Below, piece after piece: positions 21,037-33,909 of a DNA stretch of 64,000 bases. This DNA is from Euclidia mi. Its lineage: Eukaryota; Arthropoda; Insecta; Lepidoptera; Erebidae. The translations under genes were made by a program, and so were the position numbers. How positions within the stretch are numbered: position 1 is the stretch's first letter; the number at the start of each line of letters is the position of its first letter. The DNA is taken from NCBI GenBank assembly GCA_944739405.2, contig OX123182.2, forward strand, positions 106,991,279 to 107,055,278, written 5' to 3'. The notes under the pieces are model-generated. The model was not told the origin of the DNA. It made no database searches and saw only the letters and a program-made list of their open reading frames with translations.

Positions 21037-24000
21037 TTATGCTGAAGAGGAAGCAGCCAGTCTAAGAGATGCGTTGGTCGAGCCGTGCGTGGTGCGCGGG
21101 CCGAGTGCTCAACGTGGCAGCGGCACTCCTGCTAGCAGTTGGTCTGCCCGTGCCGACTGCTCCACTTGCCCCCCATCCCCCGCCCCCCACGCCAGCCCCT
21201 CCTGCCCCTTGCGCCGCCAACGCGCTGTGCTACTGCCGCGTCGACCACTTCGCCTGTAACTACGTACCTTTTCATAGGTTTCCTGACACTGGTAAGAGGA
21301 TCATTTTTACTCACATGCCTGCTCTATGGCTAGGTATGTTTATCTAAGATTGCTTCTAAAATAATCAAGGAGCATAGTTGTTGCAATGAGCCGTAATTGC
21401 CGCGTTCAGTCAGTGACCACTAGCCTCACTAGATTTGGCAGAATATTAGCTCATGTTCTACCGATGAAAAGGAAATACGTTAATTTCCCACCCCACTTCT
21501 GGTAAGTTTTGGTGGTTTATTCCACTTTGTTGGCCTGGGTGATATCATCCAAGGTAAAATTAGGGCACCAAGTAGCCTTCTTTGTTCACCCGCCTGTTAT
21601 CACCCAGATGAAAAAGTGGAATATACCCTTTTGGTGGTATTCAGATATATTTGTTTGTACAGAACCTGGCGTATGGCACGTATCAGTCACAGCGGCTCGT
21701 CTTGGCGCGCTGGGCGAGGCGGCGCTGGACGGACGTCGGCTCCGAACGCTCGTGCTGGTCGCCTCGAGCCTGCATCACATCGAGCCTGGAGCTCTCACGT
21801 AGGTTAAACAAGCATGAGACTGCGCCTCCATCACATAGGCCAGGCGACTGAGCTATGCACGAGAAAAGCATCCACCAATAGTATCACTATATTTTCTAGA
21901 GTCTCTTGCATGAGTACTCAAGTCGCGTTACTCAGTTGCCTTGTAAATCTCCGATGAATACCTACGCACCCAACTTGGTAAAGTTCTAACATCATTGCAT
22001 ATATTAATACAGTGCCATTTTGCAGGTCCATGGTGTCAACGTTAGCTTCACTAGGTTTAGGTTTCAACGAGTTTACTGAAGTACCCCTAGAATCTCTTCG
22101 GGAATTGAAAGTTTTGAACTGGTTGAACTTGCAAAAGTAAGTAAATATTGTGAGGAATTTTATTGATGATTGAAGCTTATGAAATTTTAACATGCTCTAT
22201 TATTACAGCAATTACATAAGCGACTTAGACGCGAGCATGGACTGGGGATTTTTGGCGGAGTCATTGAGCAGTCTATCTTTAAGCAACAACCATCTTTACT
22301 CGTTGAGTGAAGGCGCGCTGTCGGCATTGCTGCATTTGGCGCAACTTGACTTGGATGGGAACAGACTGCACACGCTAGGAGCTGGCGCACTGCCACCAGG
22401 GTTAGCGCTGCTGCATTTGTCAGACAATTTGCTGCAACAACTGCCCTGCGCTGCACTAACCCACATGCCGCGTTTGAGACACCTACACCTCCGCAACAAC
22501 GCATTGCGCCCTGAACACAACCGCACGTGTCGTGCTGACCACTCTCGCGTGGACTCGCTTGACTTGAGCTACAACGAGCTCGACGACACGTTCGAATTAG
22601 AGTTGCAGCAGCGAATGCAGCTGCGCCAGCTAGTGTGGGATTTCAACGACTTCACTTCAGTGCCAACATTTGTAGTGGACAACGCGCGACTGGAAAAGCT
22701 ATCCATAGCATATAACAGACTGAGTCATGTATCAGATGCAACGTTGCACGCGTTGCGCCACGATCTGGAACGGTTGGAGCTAGATCACAATGAGCTATTA
22801 ACTGTGCCACCTGGCATACGCGAGTTGGTACGCCTGAGGCACCTGTCTCTTGTCTATAACCATCTGACGGAGGCCTCTGTGCTGCCACCATATTTGCATA
22901 CTCTCTCACTCGCTGGTAATTATTTGACGCAGTTCCCTGCAGGACTACGGACCCTGGAACCAGCTACGATTATGTATTTGGATCTAGGTTACAATCAAAT
23001 AGCTGCAATGACTTCGGATGTGTTCGGCGCGTGGTCAGATGCCTTGACAACGCTCAATCTTAAGGGCAACCGGATCGCTCAGTTGACAAGTGACGCGTTC
23101 CCTTCGATGTTGCCTGTAAAAGAGCTAATACTTAGTTTCAACGAGTTGTATCACGTGGAGCCAGGCGCGCTATATAATCTGAGTGCACTACAGGTACTTG
23201 AGCTGTCTTCCGCTCTGTTCAGTGTAGAATTCCCTCTCTCAGTTCAACTAGATTCACTGTCATGGCTCACACTAGATAACAACAATATACACTACGTGTA
23301 GTCCGACGACATACTGAACTTCCCATCGTTAGAGTACCTTAATTTGAATTTTAATAAAATAGTAGAATTTCCCAGTGAAGTGTCCGGGCTTAATCATTCG
23401 TGTAAATTAAAAGAACTAAGAGTGTCTTACAATTATATAAGTAAGTCAAATGGTGATTTTTTTTAGAATTAAAGGAACTACAGAGTGTTGGCTTATCATA
23501 GAATCGCGTGCATAACCTAACGGAACACAGTATAGTGAATTTACAAAATTTAGCTTATTTGAACCTAGCAGGCAATACGCTCGAGTATATTGGCGAGCGG
23601 GCGTTTTTTCGTCTACCTAAATTGGAGGTATTGGATCTACAGGACAACCACTTAGTAGAATTTTCAACAGAGTATTTCCAGTACGTGTCGAACGAGGAAA
23701 CTAATTTATCAGTGAACGTTAGTTATAATAGAATAACGTCGCTCGGCGGCGGACCGCCGGTCCTCATCAATATTCTAGACCTGTCGCTATCAATTCTCTA
23801 CTGGAAAGCTTATCAAAAGCTTTTTTCGATTCCCTGGGAACGTCTCTGCGACAAATAATTTTATCTAATAACCGCTTGACACACATAGACAACTTATTGT
23901 TCAGTGCCCTGTCACGCCTCGAAGTGTTGAACCTGCGTGACAACAACATCAGCGCTGTGAAGCGACGTGCGTTCGCTGACCTCAGTGCGCTGCAAATCCT

Positions 24001-25575
24001 AGATTTGTCACATAATAGATTAGCGCAGCTATCAGTAGAACAGTTCCACAACATGCATCACTTGCGACATTTACGACTAAACAACAACATATTACGTGCA
24101 CTGCCTCGTGACTGCTTCAAGAATACAGTATTGGAACACCTCGACCTCAGTGATAATCAGTTCGCCATCTTTCCAAGCAGCGATCTAGCATAGGTTGGCT
24201 TTACACTGCGACGCCTTGAGTTGGCGCGCAACCATCTCGAGTATCTGGACGCAGCGATGTTCCATGCGATTGCCTTCCTGCACGAACTCAGCCTAGCGAG
24301 AAATGCGCTTCCTGTTCTCTCTGACAACACATTCGCGGTGTTGTCTCGTTTGCGTCGTCTTGATTTATCCCACAACGCCATTAAAACTAATTTTAAAGAG
24401 CTTTTTCACAATGTGCCACGTCTGCGGCGTCTGGCGCTAGCTGGTGCCGGCCTGAAGGCAGTGCCGCACTTGCCACTCGCTAACCTCACAGAGCTTGATC
24501 TGAGTAGCAATCACATCACATCGTACCGTGAAGTAGAAGTAAGGCGTCTGGGTAATTTACGAGTGTTAGCACTTGCAAGGAATAGATTTACGTCATTTCA
24601 GCCAGCCATGTGGGTAGCGTTACCGAGACTCACAACGCTCGACGTGTCACACAATCCCATAGTGCGTGTTTCTCGTTCATCGTTTGAAGGACTTTATCGG
24701 CTGCTGCGACTGCGGATGGATAATTTACACCACCGCGAAGCAATCGAGCCCCGAGCGTTTCGTCCTCTGTTGTCATTGCGTGCGGTGACGCTTGAATCAC
24801 CCACCATCACTGGTCGGAATGAAGTGACCTTGGCTGATATAGTCGCCTGTACGCTGGGTCTGGAGTCTTTGGAGGTACATATACGTGAGCACGTGTTAGA
24901 CTTGTAACTGAGTGGTTTGCGGGTACCGAAGCTACGTGTATTGGAGATGCGCGGCTCGTCAGTACGGCACGTGGCTGCACATGCGTTTGCAGCGCTGGGT
25001 CGGCAGCGTGCGTTGGCACTGCGACTGAGCGGCACCGGCGTGAGCGTGCTGCCCGCGGGGCTGCTGCGGCCGCTGGTGCGAGTGCCACACCTTGCACTCG
25101 ACCTCAGCAACAACCGCCTCGGCACGCTCGCACCAGCCACGCTGTATCCCAATATGACCGTCTGGAATCGTCTCGCTACCAAGCTGCTCCCAGGTATGTA
25201 ACATCTACATGTTGTTAAGTTATAAACACATTACCTACTAAAATTTAGAGTATCTCTAGGTCCACTCTTTACTTTCAAGTTGTGTGTGAAGAGTAATGGT
25301 TACAGTGGATCAATGGTGTCATTTGCTTACGACTAGAGTCGTAATTCTGCCTTTTCACCTTGAAATGATAAGGGCCATTAAAACCGTCTGTTAAAAATAA
25401 GTTTAAAAGCATGTACATTCAAGAAATCCATATGCTCCACTGGTGGTCTTGTGGTGACGAGGCAGAGTGTCACGCGAGTGCTCTGTCGAGTCGCGGGGCA
25501 CGTCTGTACCACACGAGCGCACCGCACGCACTGCCTGCATTATTGTGGCTCATATTACTACACGCGGTCAGTTAG
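21037..25575 (+). pseudogene. Chaoptin-like leucine-rich-repeat, GPI-anchor-type gene, probably pseudogene
   Basis: Five coding exons join with correct phases: 21037-21291 (ATG 21069, signal peptide, Pro-rich stretch, Cys cap CAANALCYCRVDHFACNY), 21663-21798, 22026-22136, 22209-25193 and 25424-25575. Every intron is GT-AG. The large exon is almost all 23-25-residue leucine-rich repeats (for example LSSLSLSNNHLYSLSEGALS, LEVLDLQDNHLVEF), and the last exon ends in a hydrophobic tail (ALPALLWLILLHAVS) suited to GPI attachment. About 1,170 residues of repeats, the NVSYN-type repeats and a GPI tail match chaoptin, the photoreceptor adhesion protein of rhabdomeres. Damage in the large exon: in-frame stops at 23299, 23499, 24191 and 24905, and frameshifts near 23463 (T run) and 23780. 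Intact splice sites imply recent decay or a poor assembly. A chaoptin paralogue is as likely as the orthologue. Confidence 0.72.
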
Positions 25576-27511
25576 TGCGCAGCTACTGATACATAAACTA
25601 GTGACGTGCCCACGAGTATAGTGGTAAGAAGCTCGTACTTTGTGGCTGAACCGTGCTTAGTGATAATATGTGTACAGGTTTCCCCTGCCTTTTCAAGGGC
25701 ACGACAGTTATAATATAGTGATGTGCTGGTCTTTTGGTGTCTGGCTTGTGACTTTCATGAGTAAGGTATCAGAGTTAACGTGAAAGGAAATTAAAATAAA
25801 ACTGCTTGTTTACGTGAGTCGATTACTTTTGTACCTACCGTATTTTTAATATTGTCCAGAGAAAATTTATATTAACAGCACGTTCCTGGAAAAATGTAAC
25901 TGTGTTGGTAGAGCTCTTTTTACATACAAGTACTTACTTTTAACCTTTCATTTATAAAATATTATCTTTGGACGTATGTGATGTAATATATTTCTTGTTG
26001 TCTGTCTCAGTTTATGAATTTCTGAGAATGACAGCAACATTGCTAAAAGTTTTACATTTGTAAAAGGCTCAAGTGTGATAACTTTCAACGAACAACGAAC
26101 ATATTGTATAAGACTGTGTATACAATTCTGCTTTGTTTGCTTTTGTACATAATGTTTATCTGTGGCGATTGAGAGCAGTATATAAACCATGTATATACAG
26201 TGAAGTGCCAGGATAAATGTGACTGCCTTCTGGCGCTATTAGTGCGGTCGACGCGACTGGAGTAAATGCGGCCGCTGGGCGCGTTCTTTGTAAATAGCAT
26301 TAAGTGATAACTTGCGGCAAAAGAGATTAAATATTTTCATATAAATACGTCTTTTCATTTAACTCATATACATTCGTTTGATCCCAAGCTAGGTAACTTT
26401 CAACAGATTACTGTTAAACATCATATTCTCACCACTAAAAGGGTTTGTTATGAGACCAAGTTATTCATGTCATTATTCAGCAATTTGCAACAGAAAATAA
26501 CTGCCTCGGTTTGATGAAAGTGATTGCTACAGCAGAAAGATCTTAAAGTAATCTTAAGGCTACAACTGGATATTGGTAGTAAGTATATCAGGGAAATCTT
26601 GCTTGAAGGTAATAAATTAATAATTATTGACAATGCTAATCAATGTTACACAGGAATTGTGACTAGTAACGTAGAAGTGCAGTAACAGTATTACTATGGG
26701 TTCATACCCACATGGGATAAAATGGACAGATAATTTCTATAAAAAAGACTACAAATACAATCAACATAAAGTTAAGACCATTATCTAAAATACATATTTT
26801 AAGATACTTCAGTACCAAAACAGATGAACATTTGAAATGTAAATACAAACAAATGTAAAAAACAACATAATGAATGCAAAAGTAGCGAACATTTAAATAA
26901 TGTAATTAATGTATGCGGGAGTCCGATAGCTACGTGGCGCTACGCCGTAGCCCGTAGCTCTTAGCAACGTAGATGCTCGGCTTTCTATAGAAGTTGTGGT
27001 TGAAGTAAAACACCGCTTTGTGAAATCCAATTTAAATTAATAAGAGATTAAATTTAATTTGATTTAATTTGTTTGCGTATGGATTTATGCAAAATTGTCT
27101 TAAGTGGAAGTAAAACAGTGCGATTGAGTGTACGTTTGCTTGAGTGCTCGCGCGATGCGCAATGGTTTGTATTGATTTTGCCTGAGCTCAATATTCATAC
27201 TTAGCTGAATATTCATATTGTTTAATAGACTTGCTTACGTTAGATCAAAAAAATCTCCTGTCCAAAGTAGAAGTAAAAATAAGAAGAATCTATGGCACGT
27301 TGCCCAGATATTTATTTAAGCTCTTTTCATACATCTGGTTTAGTTGAGAAGAGGGTTTTACACATAATCAAATGAAAGACCCTTTGTTCCACTTTTGTCC
27401 CGACATCTGACACCGGTGAGTAAAGCTGTGGGAACAACAAGTAAAAAATATTAAGTATTTTCTTGGGTTCTTGGAAATCAAACGGATTCTATCGCGATGT
27501 ATGTATATTAC
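25576..27511. other. Noncoding region downstream of the chaoptin-like gene
   Basis: AT-rich sequence without a convincing gene. The only structured patch noticed is a GC-rich, GCTACG-repeating stretch at about 26928-26975 that may be a transposon remnant. The 3' UTR of the chaoptin-like gene presumably starts here. Confidence 0.5.
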
Positions 27512-27517
27512 CTTTAA

Positions 27518-27855
27518 CTTAATAGTCCGGTCAATTTAGACATCCAAGGTTACAATAATTCGCACTTGGCTGAATATTGGTAGGATTGTTCAATACACTA
27601 TTATAAAAGGAAATGTGAAAAGTCCTCATCGATCCGGCACGTGCAAAAAATAATTACTCGGGGTCAAAGGTCACAAAACGGGCTTTTCGCGATTTTCAGC
27701 AAAATGGTAAGTTTTATCATAAAATTTGCTCTGACAAAAATTTGTGATCAGATAATTATCTATAAAATGTCTTTATACTTTTTTTCCTAAGAGCCACCGT
27801 TTTTGAGATATAACGATTCAAAAAGTTGAAAGAGTTGTAATCGTCATAATATGCA
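27518..27855 (+). repeat. Left terminal inverted repeat of the 10.8-kb element
   Basis: It starts CTTAATAGTCCGGTCAA. The block CTTGGCTGAATATTGGTAGG and the following 270 bp recur in reverse complement at 38005-38344, with small indels. Confidence 0.8.
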
Positions 27856-28780
27856 CACGTAGTGTACTTAGCGCGTTTTTTTTAATGTGGTTTCCCCGGT
27901 AGGCCTATTCCACTGATCTTTTATGATTCTGTTTAATTTGAAACTATTGAATACATATATTGTACATATTGACAAGGGTTGAAAATGATGGTGAAAATGG
28001 TGTAAATTAAAAAAAATAAGAAAATTTATCCATCTGAATCTAAATTATCATTAACTTCTGCTTTCTCCTGTTCTTGTTCTTCTTCTTCTTCTTCTTGTTT
28101 ATCTTCTTCATTCTGGGTGTTAATAAATTATCCCAATATGACACATCAAAAAAAAAAACAAAATCATTTATTCATCTAGGTCACAAGGTGACGCTTATGA
28201 ACGTCAATTTTAAAATTAAATTACTTAGTGCTTCTACATTTACATTTACTGCCTCGTTCGCAAAGCAATATTTAATTAGTTACAGACATAATAGTTAAGC
28301 AATTAATGTAGTTACTAAATTATATGTTTTAGTTAGCCTTCCAATGCGAATATTGTGTAACATCCACTTACAACTTATAATGTATACAACTCGTGACCAT
28401 GTTCAGAACTATGGTGGAAATGTATGTTACAGAAGTGACGGTATATGAATACACAAAATTACAAAAACGTTAGTTCACAGACCATGTTTTAAAAAAATTA
28501 GTGGAACAAGAATGCAAATGTAAATGTAATAAGTAGAATGACCTAATTATGATAAACGAAAAATAATTTAAAAGAACTAGAAATGTTATATAATGATAAA
28601 CTGAAAAATGCTCAGTATCTATATAAATTCTAAATAAGTAGTAGATCATGAGTTGTCTAGTGTAAGTGACCATCTATCCTTGTCACTGATATAATCATTA
28701 ATAGTATAATAACCTTTCATAATAAGGCAGTCTTTTATTTTAGCTTTAACTAACTAACTGTACTAAATGGTAATTCTAAA
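27856..28780. other. Mixed noncoding repeat debris
   Basis: A (TTC)n run at 28076-28095 encodes, on the minus strand, an acidic C-terminus (NEEDKQEEEEEEQEQEKAEV) ending at a stop at 28027-28029. Next to it, about 28140-28235 looks like a minus-strand LINE 3' tail (GTCACCTTGTGACC, then AATAAATGATTTTG). The rest is AT-rich with no gene seen. A short block (about 28584-28635) recurs at 33689-33740. Confidence 0.4.
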
Positions 28781-28837
28781 AGACTAATTGGTATTTTATT
28801 GTATATACGAATACGCATTTAGTTTTCCTAGAATTTT

Positions 28838-28868
28838 GGTTTACAGCAAACAACCTTTGCTGTAAACC
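28838..28868. repeat. 13-bp hairpin in the LINE RT 3' region
   Basis: GGTTTACAGCAAA and its exact reverse complement flank CAACC. It falls just after motif C, where the LINE reading frame is garbled, so it may be a local templated rearrangement. Confidence 0.5.
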
Positions 28869-29970
28869 ATCGTGTAACTTGTAATAGTGCATTATTTACA
28901 TCATCAAATTGATTTCTATTCCTATCTACTTTAAAAATAAGTGACGTATCATCTGCAAAAAGTACGACGAGATGTTTTTTAAATAAAAAGGTAAGTCATT
29001 AATATACACTAGAAATAGAAAAGGACCTAAAATTGAGCCTTGTGGAACGCCTAGCTGTATAGGTAATTTAGAGGATGTAGTCCCATTTACATCGACACAC
29101 TGAAATCTTTGCCGCAGGTACGAATCGACAACACTAATTGCGGTTTTCTCTACGCCGTAGTGGCGGAGCTTACGCAGTAGTGTGTCGTGCTGAACGCAGT
29201 CGAATGCTTTAGATAGGTCACAGAATACTCCAATAGCATTCTTTGATGACTCCCAAGCACTATAAACGTGTTTTATGAGAGCAACACCCGCATCAGTAGT
29301 GGATCTACCTTTAGTCAACCCGTATTGATCTTTGTGAAGCAGACTATTTAAATTGAAGTGGCTTAATAGCTGCTTTAAAAGAATCTTTTCAAATATTTTA
29401 CTAAATGCCGGCAAGATAGATATGGGCCTAAAATTATTAATTTCATTTTTACTGCCAGATTTGAATAAGGGTATAATTTTACTTAATTTCATCAAATCCG
29501 GAAATACGCCTAGGTCAAAGCATTGATTAAAAATTATAGATAGGTAAGGCGCAGCAGTCTCAACTATAGTACCTAAAATTTTAATTGAAATGCCCCAAAA
29601 GTCGCCGGTATTTTTAATATTTATTGAATTATATGCGATCAATATATCTCGCGGGGTAACGTGCTCGAATCTAAACACGCTCTTGCATTCAGGTACACTG
29701 CTAAGCAAAAAAATTCCAGCGTCTAAAGATGATGATTGTAAAGAGCTAGTAGTTGTTAAAGGTATGCTCGCAAAGACACTATTGAACATATGCGCTACTT
29801 GAATTTTGTTAGTGACTAATAAATTGTTTTCTTTTAGTTCAAATTGGTTTTCCCGTGGTCGAGCTCTTCCTGTTTCATTATTTATAATGCTCCAAGTTTC
29901 TTTAATTATATTTGTTGAATGCTTAATTTTACTACTAATAAATTTAGATTTTGCCATAATACAAACTTGT

Positions 29971-30590
29971 TTAACACGTTGACTGCCACGTCAGGCACCG
30001 GTGCTTGACAGACATGGTATCTGTTAGGGCCGTGTCAGTCACTAGTGCCTGACGCAAACGTATGTAATTCAAATTATCTCAGGGAGCCGTCAGGCGCGTT
30101 TTGGGTGTTTTTCTCTGTTGAAATGGACTGACAAGGCCCCTAAGAAACTATGTTCATCTTGGCCCAACATTTCCTACATATGGGACTGATTTTTAAGTTA
30201 ATACATGTTTTACGCAAAAAATACAACACAATGAATTTCTAAATATTTTTATTATTTGAAAAAAAGCTTAGAAAAATATAAAAATAGTAAGTTTAGAATA
30301 AAATAGAAAAAAAAAACGAAACATGTAATTTTTTTTTATGTTCTTCGATGTACGATGCCTGACAAAATGCCTAAAAAAATGCCTGACATGGCGCAATGGC
30401 TATATTTTCTCCCGATTGGGCTTCGTCAGTCACATATACCTGACAATATTTATTGTTGTCCTATTTTATGTTATAATTATGGAAAAAAGAAAACAAAAAT
30501 CATTTCATGTAATTTATTTCGATATAACACCAAAAAACAGAAAAAGAAATTGCCGTCTTTAAAATTATGCTATGGCAGTTAACATGTTAA
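29971..30590. mobile_element. piggyBac-like MITE (612 bp) in LINE ORF2
   Basis: TTAA at 29971-29974 and 30587-30590 flanks a segment starting CACGTTGACTGCCA and ending TATGGCAGTTAACATG (inverted, two mismatches). GTCAGGCACCGGTGCTTGAC near 29993 is a subterminal palindrome. It has no coding capacity. Excision in thought restores the LINE frame. Confidence 0.75.
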
Positions 30591-31609
30591 ACATTTTAGA
30601 GTACTTTTTTACATAATCTCGAAAAGGTATGTCAAATCTATGTTGTTTCATACCATATAATTCAAATAACTTGGCTCTACTTTTGTATATACCTATAGTG
30701 GCCCACTGGTTAAAAGATCCCATAGTACCCTTTAGTGTGACAGTTTTACTCTTAAAAGTATTTTGAAATTCATTATTTACTAGTCCAAAAAGTGAGTTAT
30801 AAATTGTATTTGGATTTTGTGAGTTTAATATTGAGGTATTGAGTTTAGCAGTAATATTGTTTTTGAAACGTATTAGACGATTGGTAGTCTGAGGCCTACA
30901 TTCTACTATACGTGATTTATCATATGTTGAACAGGGAAAACTGGCTATCATATTTTTCTAGAAATAAACTTAACTCTAATTCTTTGCCAGATAGGCCCTG
31001 CATGTTTTGGTGTACTATATTCAAATACTGCAACCGAACTGTTGGAGTTTAAATCACAAGACGTGTCAATAAAAACGTTGTTAGTACAAGTACTAACTCT
31101 ATCAAATAAATTGTAAACACAAGGGTCTTTTCCTTGCTGTAAATTGTATGCTAATAGTTTAGCAATCTGTCGCTTTATATAAAATGGCAGATACATTGTA
31201 TCTTTTGTTAAAGTAAATTTACTAATAAATTTATTAGCGTCAAAAAACAATATTGCGTCACTATGACGACAAGTTATATAATATAATAACATATTTAATT
31301 TGTGTATGTGCATGTTTTGTGTATGTGTTAAGTCATTTGAGTATAACTAAATCTGGAATTAAGGTCTAATAACATTTCAACACATTCTATGATATGCTGT
31401 CTTTTTACAGTTAAACTGTTACCAAACAACAATATGGCCGTACTACTCTCATCTAAGGGGTGCAACTTAAGGTCAACGCTCATTAGAGTCACCCGGCACC
31501 CACTCCGCACCGCCTCGCCTCGTGCGGTTAGTATTCTTTATATGGATTTGTATGGGTATGCGCTCACTACATCAACTCCGTAGCGTCACTGGATCGCCTC
31601 TGTCGTAAG

Positions 31610-31672
31610 CCGTCCACGCGCGGGCGGCGGGTGGTCCACCCGCCGTCCACGCGCGGATGGCGGGTGGACCAC
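31610..31672 (+). repeat. GC-rich tandem repeat near the left end of the TTAA element
   Basis: Two copies of a 30-bp unit (starting CCGTCCACGCGCGG) at 31610-31639 and 31643-31672, period 33 bp, lie between the terminal repeat and the LINE fragment. Confidence 0.7.
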
Positions 31673-31673
31673 A

Positions 31674-32442
31674 TGAAGGCAAAGAATTAGAGTTAAGTTT
31701 ATTTCTAGAAAAATATGATGTTAAGGTTTTGTGCTTAACTGAACATTGGTTAAAGAATCATGAGCTTATTGTTATAAATGAATATTATACAGTGCAGAGT
31801 TCGTATATAAGAATGCAGGCTATTAGAGGCGGTTCTCTCATAATAACTTCAAATTTATTAAAATGTAAGGAACGTAAAGATATTGTTAATTTATCTATTG
31901 AGCGCACTATTGAGTTGTCCTGTGTGGAACTAGACCTATATATAGTAATTTGTGTATATCGACCTCCTCGGTGACTATAATCTATTTAAGACTTTTATGG
32001 AAGATGCTATCAATAAAATTAAATGTAGTTATAAGAATATTATAGTATGTGGCGATTTTAATATTAATATTTTAGAGAATTCTTCACAGTGTATTAGATT
32101 TCTGAATCTTTTCAAGTCATTTAATTTAAGTAACCTGTTCTGTGAACCTACTAGAGTATCTGCAACATCTTCTACTTGTTTGGATACCATATTTAGTTCT
32201 TGTGCTGCCACAAACCCAGTAGTAATTAGTTCTCTCCCTTCTGATCACCGTGGACAGATAGCTAGTTCTCCCTGTTCACGTATAGTAGAATGTAGGCCTC
32301 AGACTACCAATCGTCTAATACGTTTCAAAAACAATATTACTGCTAAACTCAATACCTCAATATTAAACTCAAAAAATCCAAATACAATTTATAACTCACT
32401 TTTTGGACTAGTAAATAATGAATTTCAAAATACTTTTAAGAG
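31674..32442 (+). pseudogene. LINE endonuclease fragment, same family as the minus-strand LINE
   Basis: The endonuclease reads KELELSLFLEKYDVKVLCLT, EHWL (catalytic E), then RTIELSCVELDLYIVICVYRPP. After a frameshift near 31970 it continues with VCGDFNINILE (D, N) and LPSDHRGQIA (SDH). It ends in the linker (CRPQTTNRLIRFKNN) at 32442. It is truncated at both ends, unlike an ordinary 5'-truncated LINE. It is in opposite orientation to the LINE at 28780-31015, which lacks exactly this nuclease core. Confidence 0.75.
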
Positions 32443-33473
32443 TAAGTGCTCGGCCACAGTGAAAGGCGGGCGCGGGTGCGGGCGCGACGCGGGAAACTCA
32501 AACATATGGAGCTCTATAGGAGTGTCCGTAGTGGACGAGCGGGGCGGCGAGCGGTGCAGCGCGGGGAGCACGCGGGCAACTTAAACCATAGGACTTTCAT
32601 ACAAGTGTCCGTAGTGAATGTGCGGGCGGTAAACGGGAAACAATGCGGAGCGTGCGGATCTCAAACTTTTATAAGCAATGATATTATGAGTAATTATTAA
32701 ATCAAGTGCAAGTCGAACTCGCTCATTAAGGTTACATAGTAGAGGGATTTTATTTTATTTTTTATTTTATTTTATTTTATTATTTAAAAGAAAACTTACA
32801 GCTAAACAATAATGGTAAACAAACTTATAACATACATTAAGGCCAATTACAAGTTTTCGCTGGTATCGAACAAACAACATTCTTTAAGAGGCTAACCCAC
32901 ATACAAATCCAACAAGTAAACAATAAAAAGCAAGCAGAAGAGAGAAAAACAAAAGTGGGTAATTGAGTAAGTATGCCTACAAATAACAAGTTTACTTACA
33001 ATTAATCGCGGGTACTACCGAAAAACTTCTGACAACAAATTGTTTTAATTTTTTGTACGATTCACTTAACATAAGCATCACATAGGCCCCTAGCCAAATA
33101 ACACTATAAATTTTTCGCCAGCAAAAATAACTTTGCTTTCCTTAGTGTTTGTATACCTATCGATATTGTTTATTGATATTGAGCACCAAGGGTTTTGGGA
33201 AGCAAAATTTAAAGTTAGAAATCTCCATAGGCACCCCGCTAGTATAGGACGGATATATATTTTTTTGTATATAAACCATAAAGCGGTTCCCACAATACAT
33301 CTACTTACCCATTTTGAAATTTGTAGTCTTAATAGTTTCGGCATAAAGTGGCTGTGACATAGAAACGGATACATAGGTAGACATGGCGAATCTATCAGGG
33401 GTTCAGTTTTAAGCCTTTGGTTAGGGAACCCTAAACATAGGTTACTTACATATCAGTCAATCTTCAGAAATAC
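32443..33473. other. GC-rich duplicated block, pentamer microsatellite and unknown sequence
   Basis: 32443-32665 is GC-rich with two related units (GTGTCCGTAGTGGACG and GTGTCCGTAGTGAATG, about 90 bp apart). The same GTGTCCGTAGTG occurs inverted near 34115, so the pair may be ends of a nonautonomous element. 32746-32785 is a (TTTTA)n microsatellite. The rest is AT-rich with no gene seen. Confidence 0.4.
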
Positions 33474-33687
33474 TCTACTTATATTATAAATGCGAAAGTG
33501 TTTATAGATATATATTCGGTACCTATATATAATGGTAGATAATGTCATGGATACTGACCGAATTACTTTGTACTCTAAAGAGTTTCTGAAGTCTTTAGAC
33601 TAATCAGGAGTCTTACACCACTTGAGACTGAAAGTAAATTAATGTTACCCCGACTTCAACGCGCGCAAAGCCGCGGGCAAAAGCTAG
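33474..33687 (+). mobile_element. Nonautonomous Helitron
   Basis: It starts TCTACTTATATTATAAATGC and ends with GCGCAAAGCCGCGGGCAAAA and CTAG followed by T. A TC start, a GC-rich hairpin close to the 3' end and CTAG before T are the Helitron signature, and these versions are common in Lepidoptera. It is only 214 bp and has no coding capacity. Confidence 0.65.
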
Positions 33688-33909
33688 TATTATATAATGA
33701 TGAACTTAAAAATGCAAAGTATCTATATAAATTCTAATTTGTTTTATTTATTTACATTACTACATATCTCTTTACAACCCTTCCAGTCGTTCCTGAAGTT
33801 ACTAGAATTTCCAATTTTTATTCAAAATATTATTTTTATTTTTAATATTTGCCAAATATTTATAAACATTTTCCAAATATCATAAAAACTAAAATTATTA
33901 TAACAGTTA

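Larger units (their letters stand above)
28780..31015 (-). pseudogene. Jockey-group (Daphne-like) LINE ORF2, broken
   Basis: Reading leftward from about 31015, the endonuclease N-terminus appears (HQNMQGLSGKELELSLFLEK) but most of the nuclease is deleted. The linker (CRPQTTNRLIRFKN) follows to 30591, then a 612-bp MITE, then reverse transcriptase at 29960-28926: FRPISILPAFSKIFEK, GVFCDLSKAFDCVQHDTLL (motif A) and GVPQGSILGPFLFLVYINDLP (motif B). A frameshift near 28985 puts motif C (FADDTSL) into another frame. Frame and sequence join smoothly (SKMF-KQVCIMAKSK) if the MITE and one TTAA are ignored. The element is dead. Confidence 0.75.

Noticed and set aside
24694..25204. Minus-strand frames of 162, 96 and 81 codons across the chaoptin-like exon
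   Set aside because: They are shadows of leucine-rich-repeat coding sequence on the plus strand.
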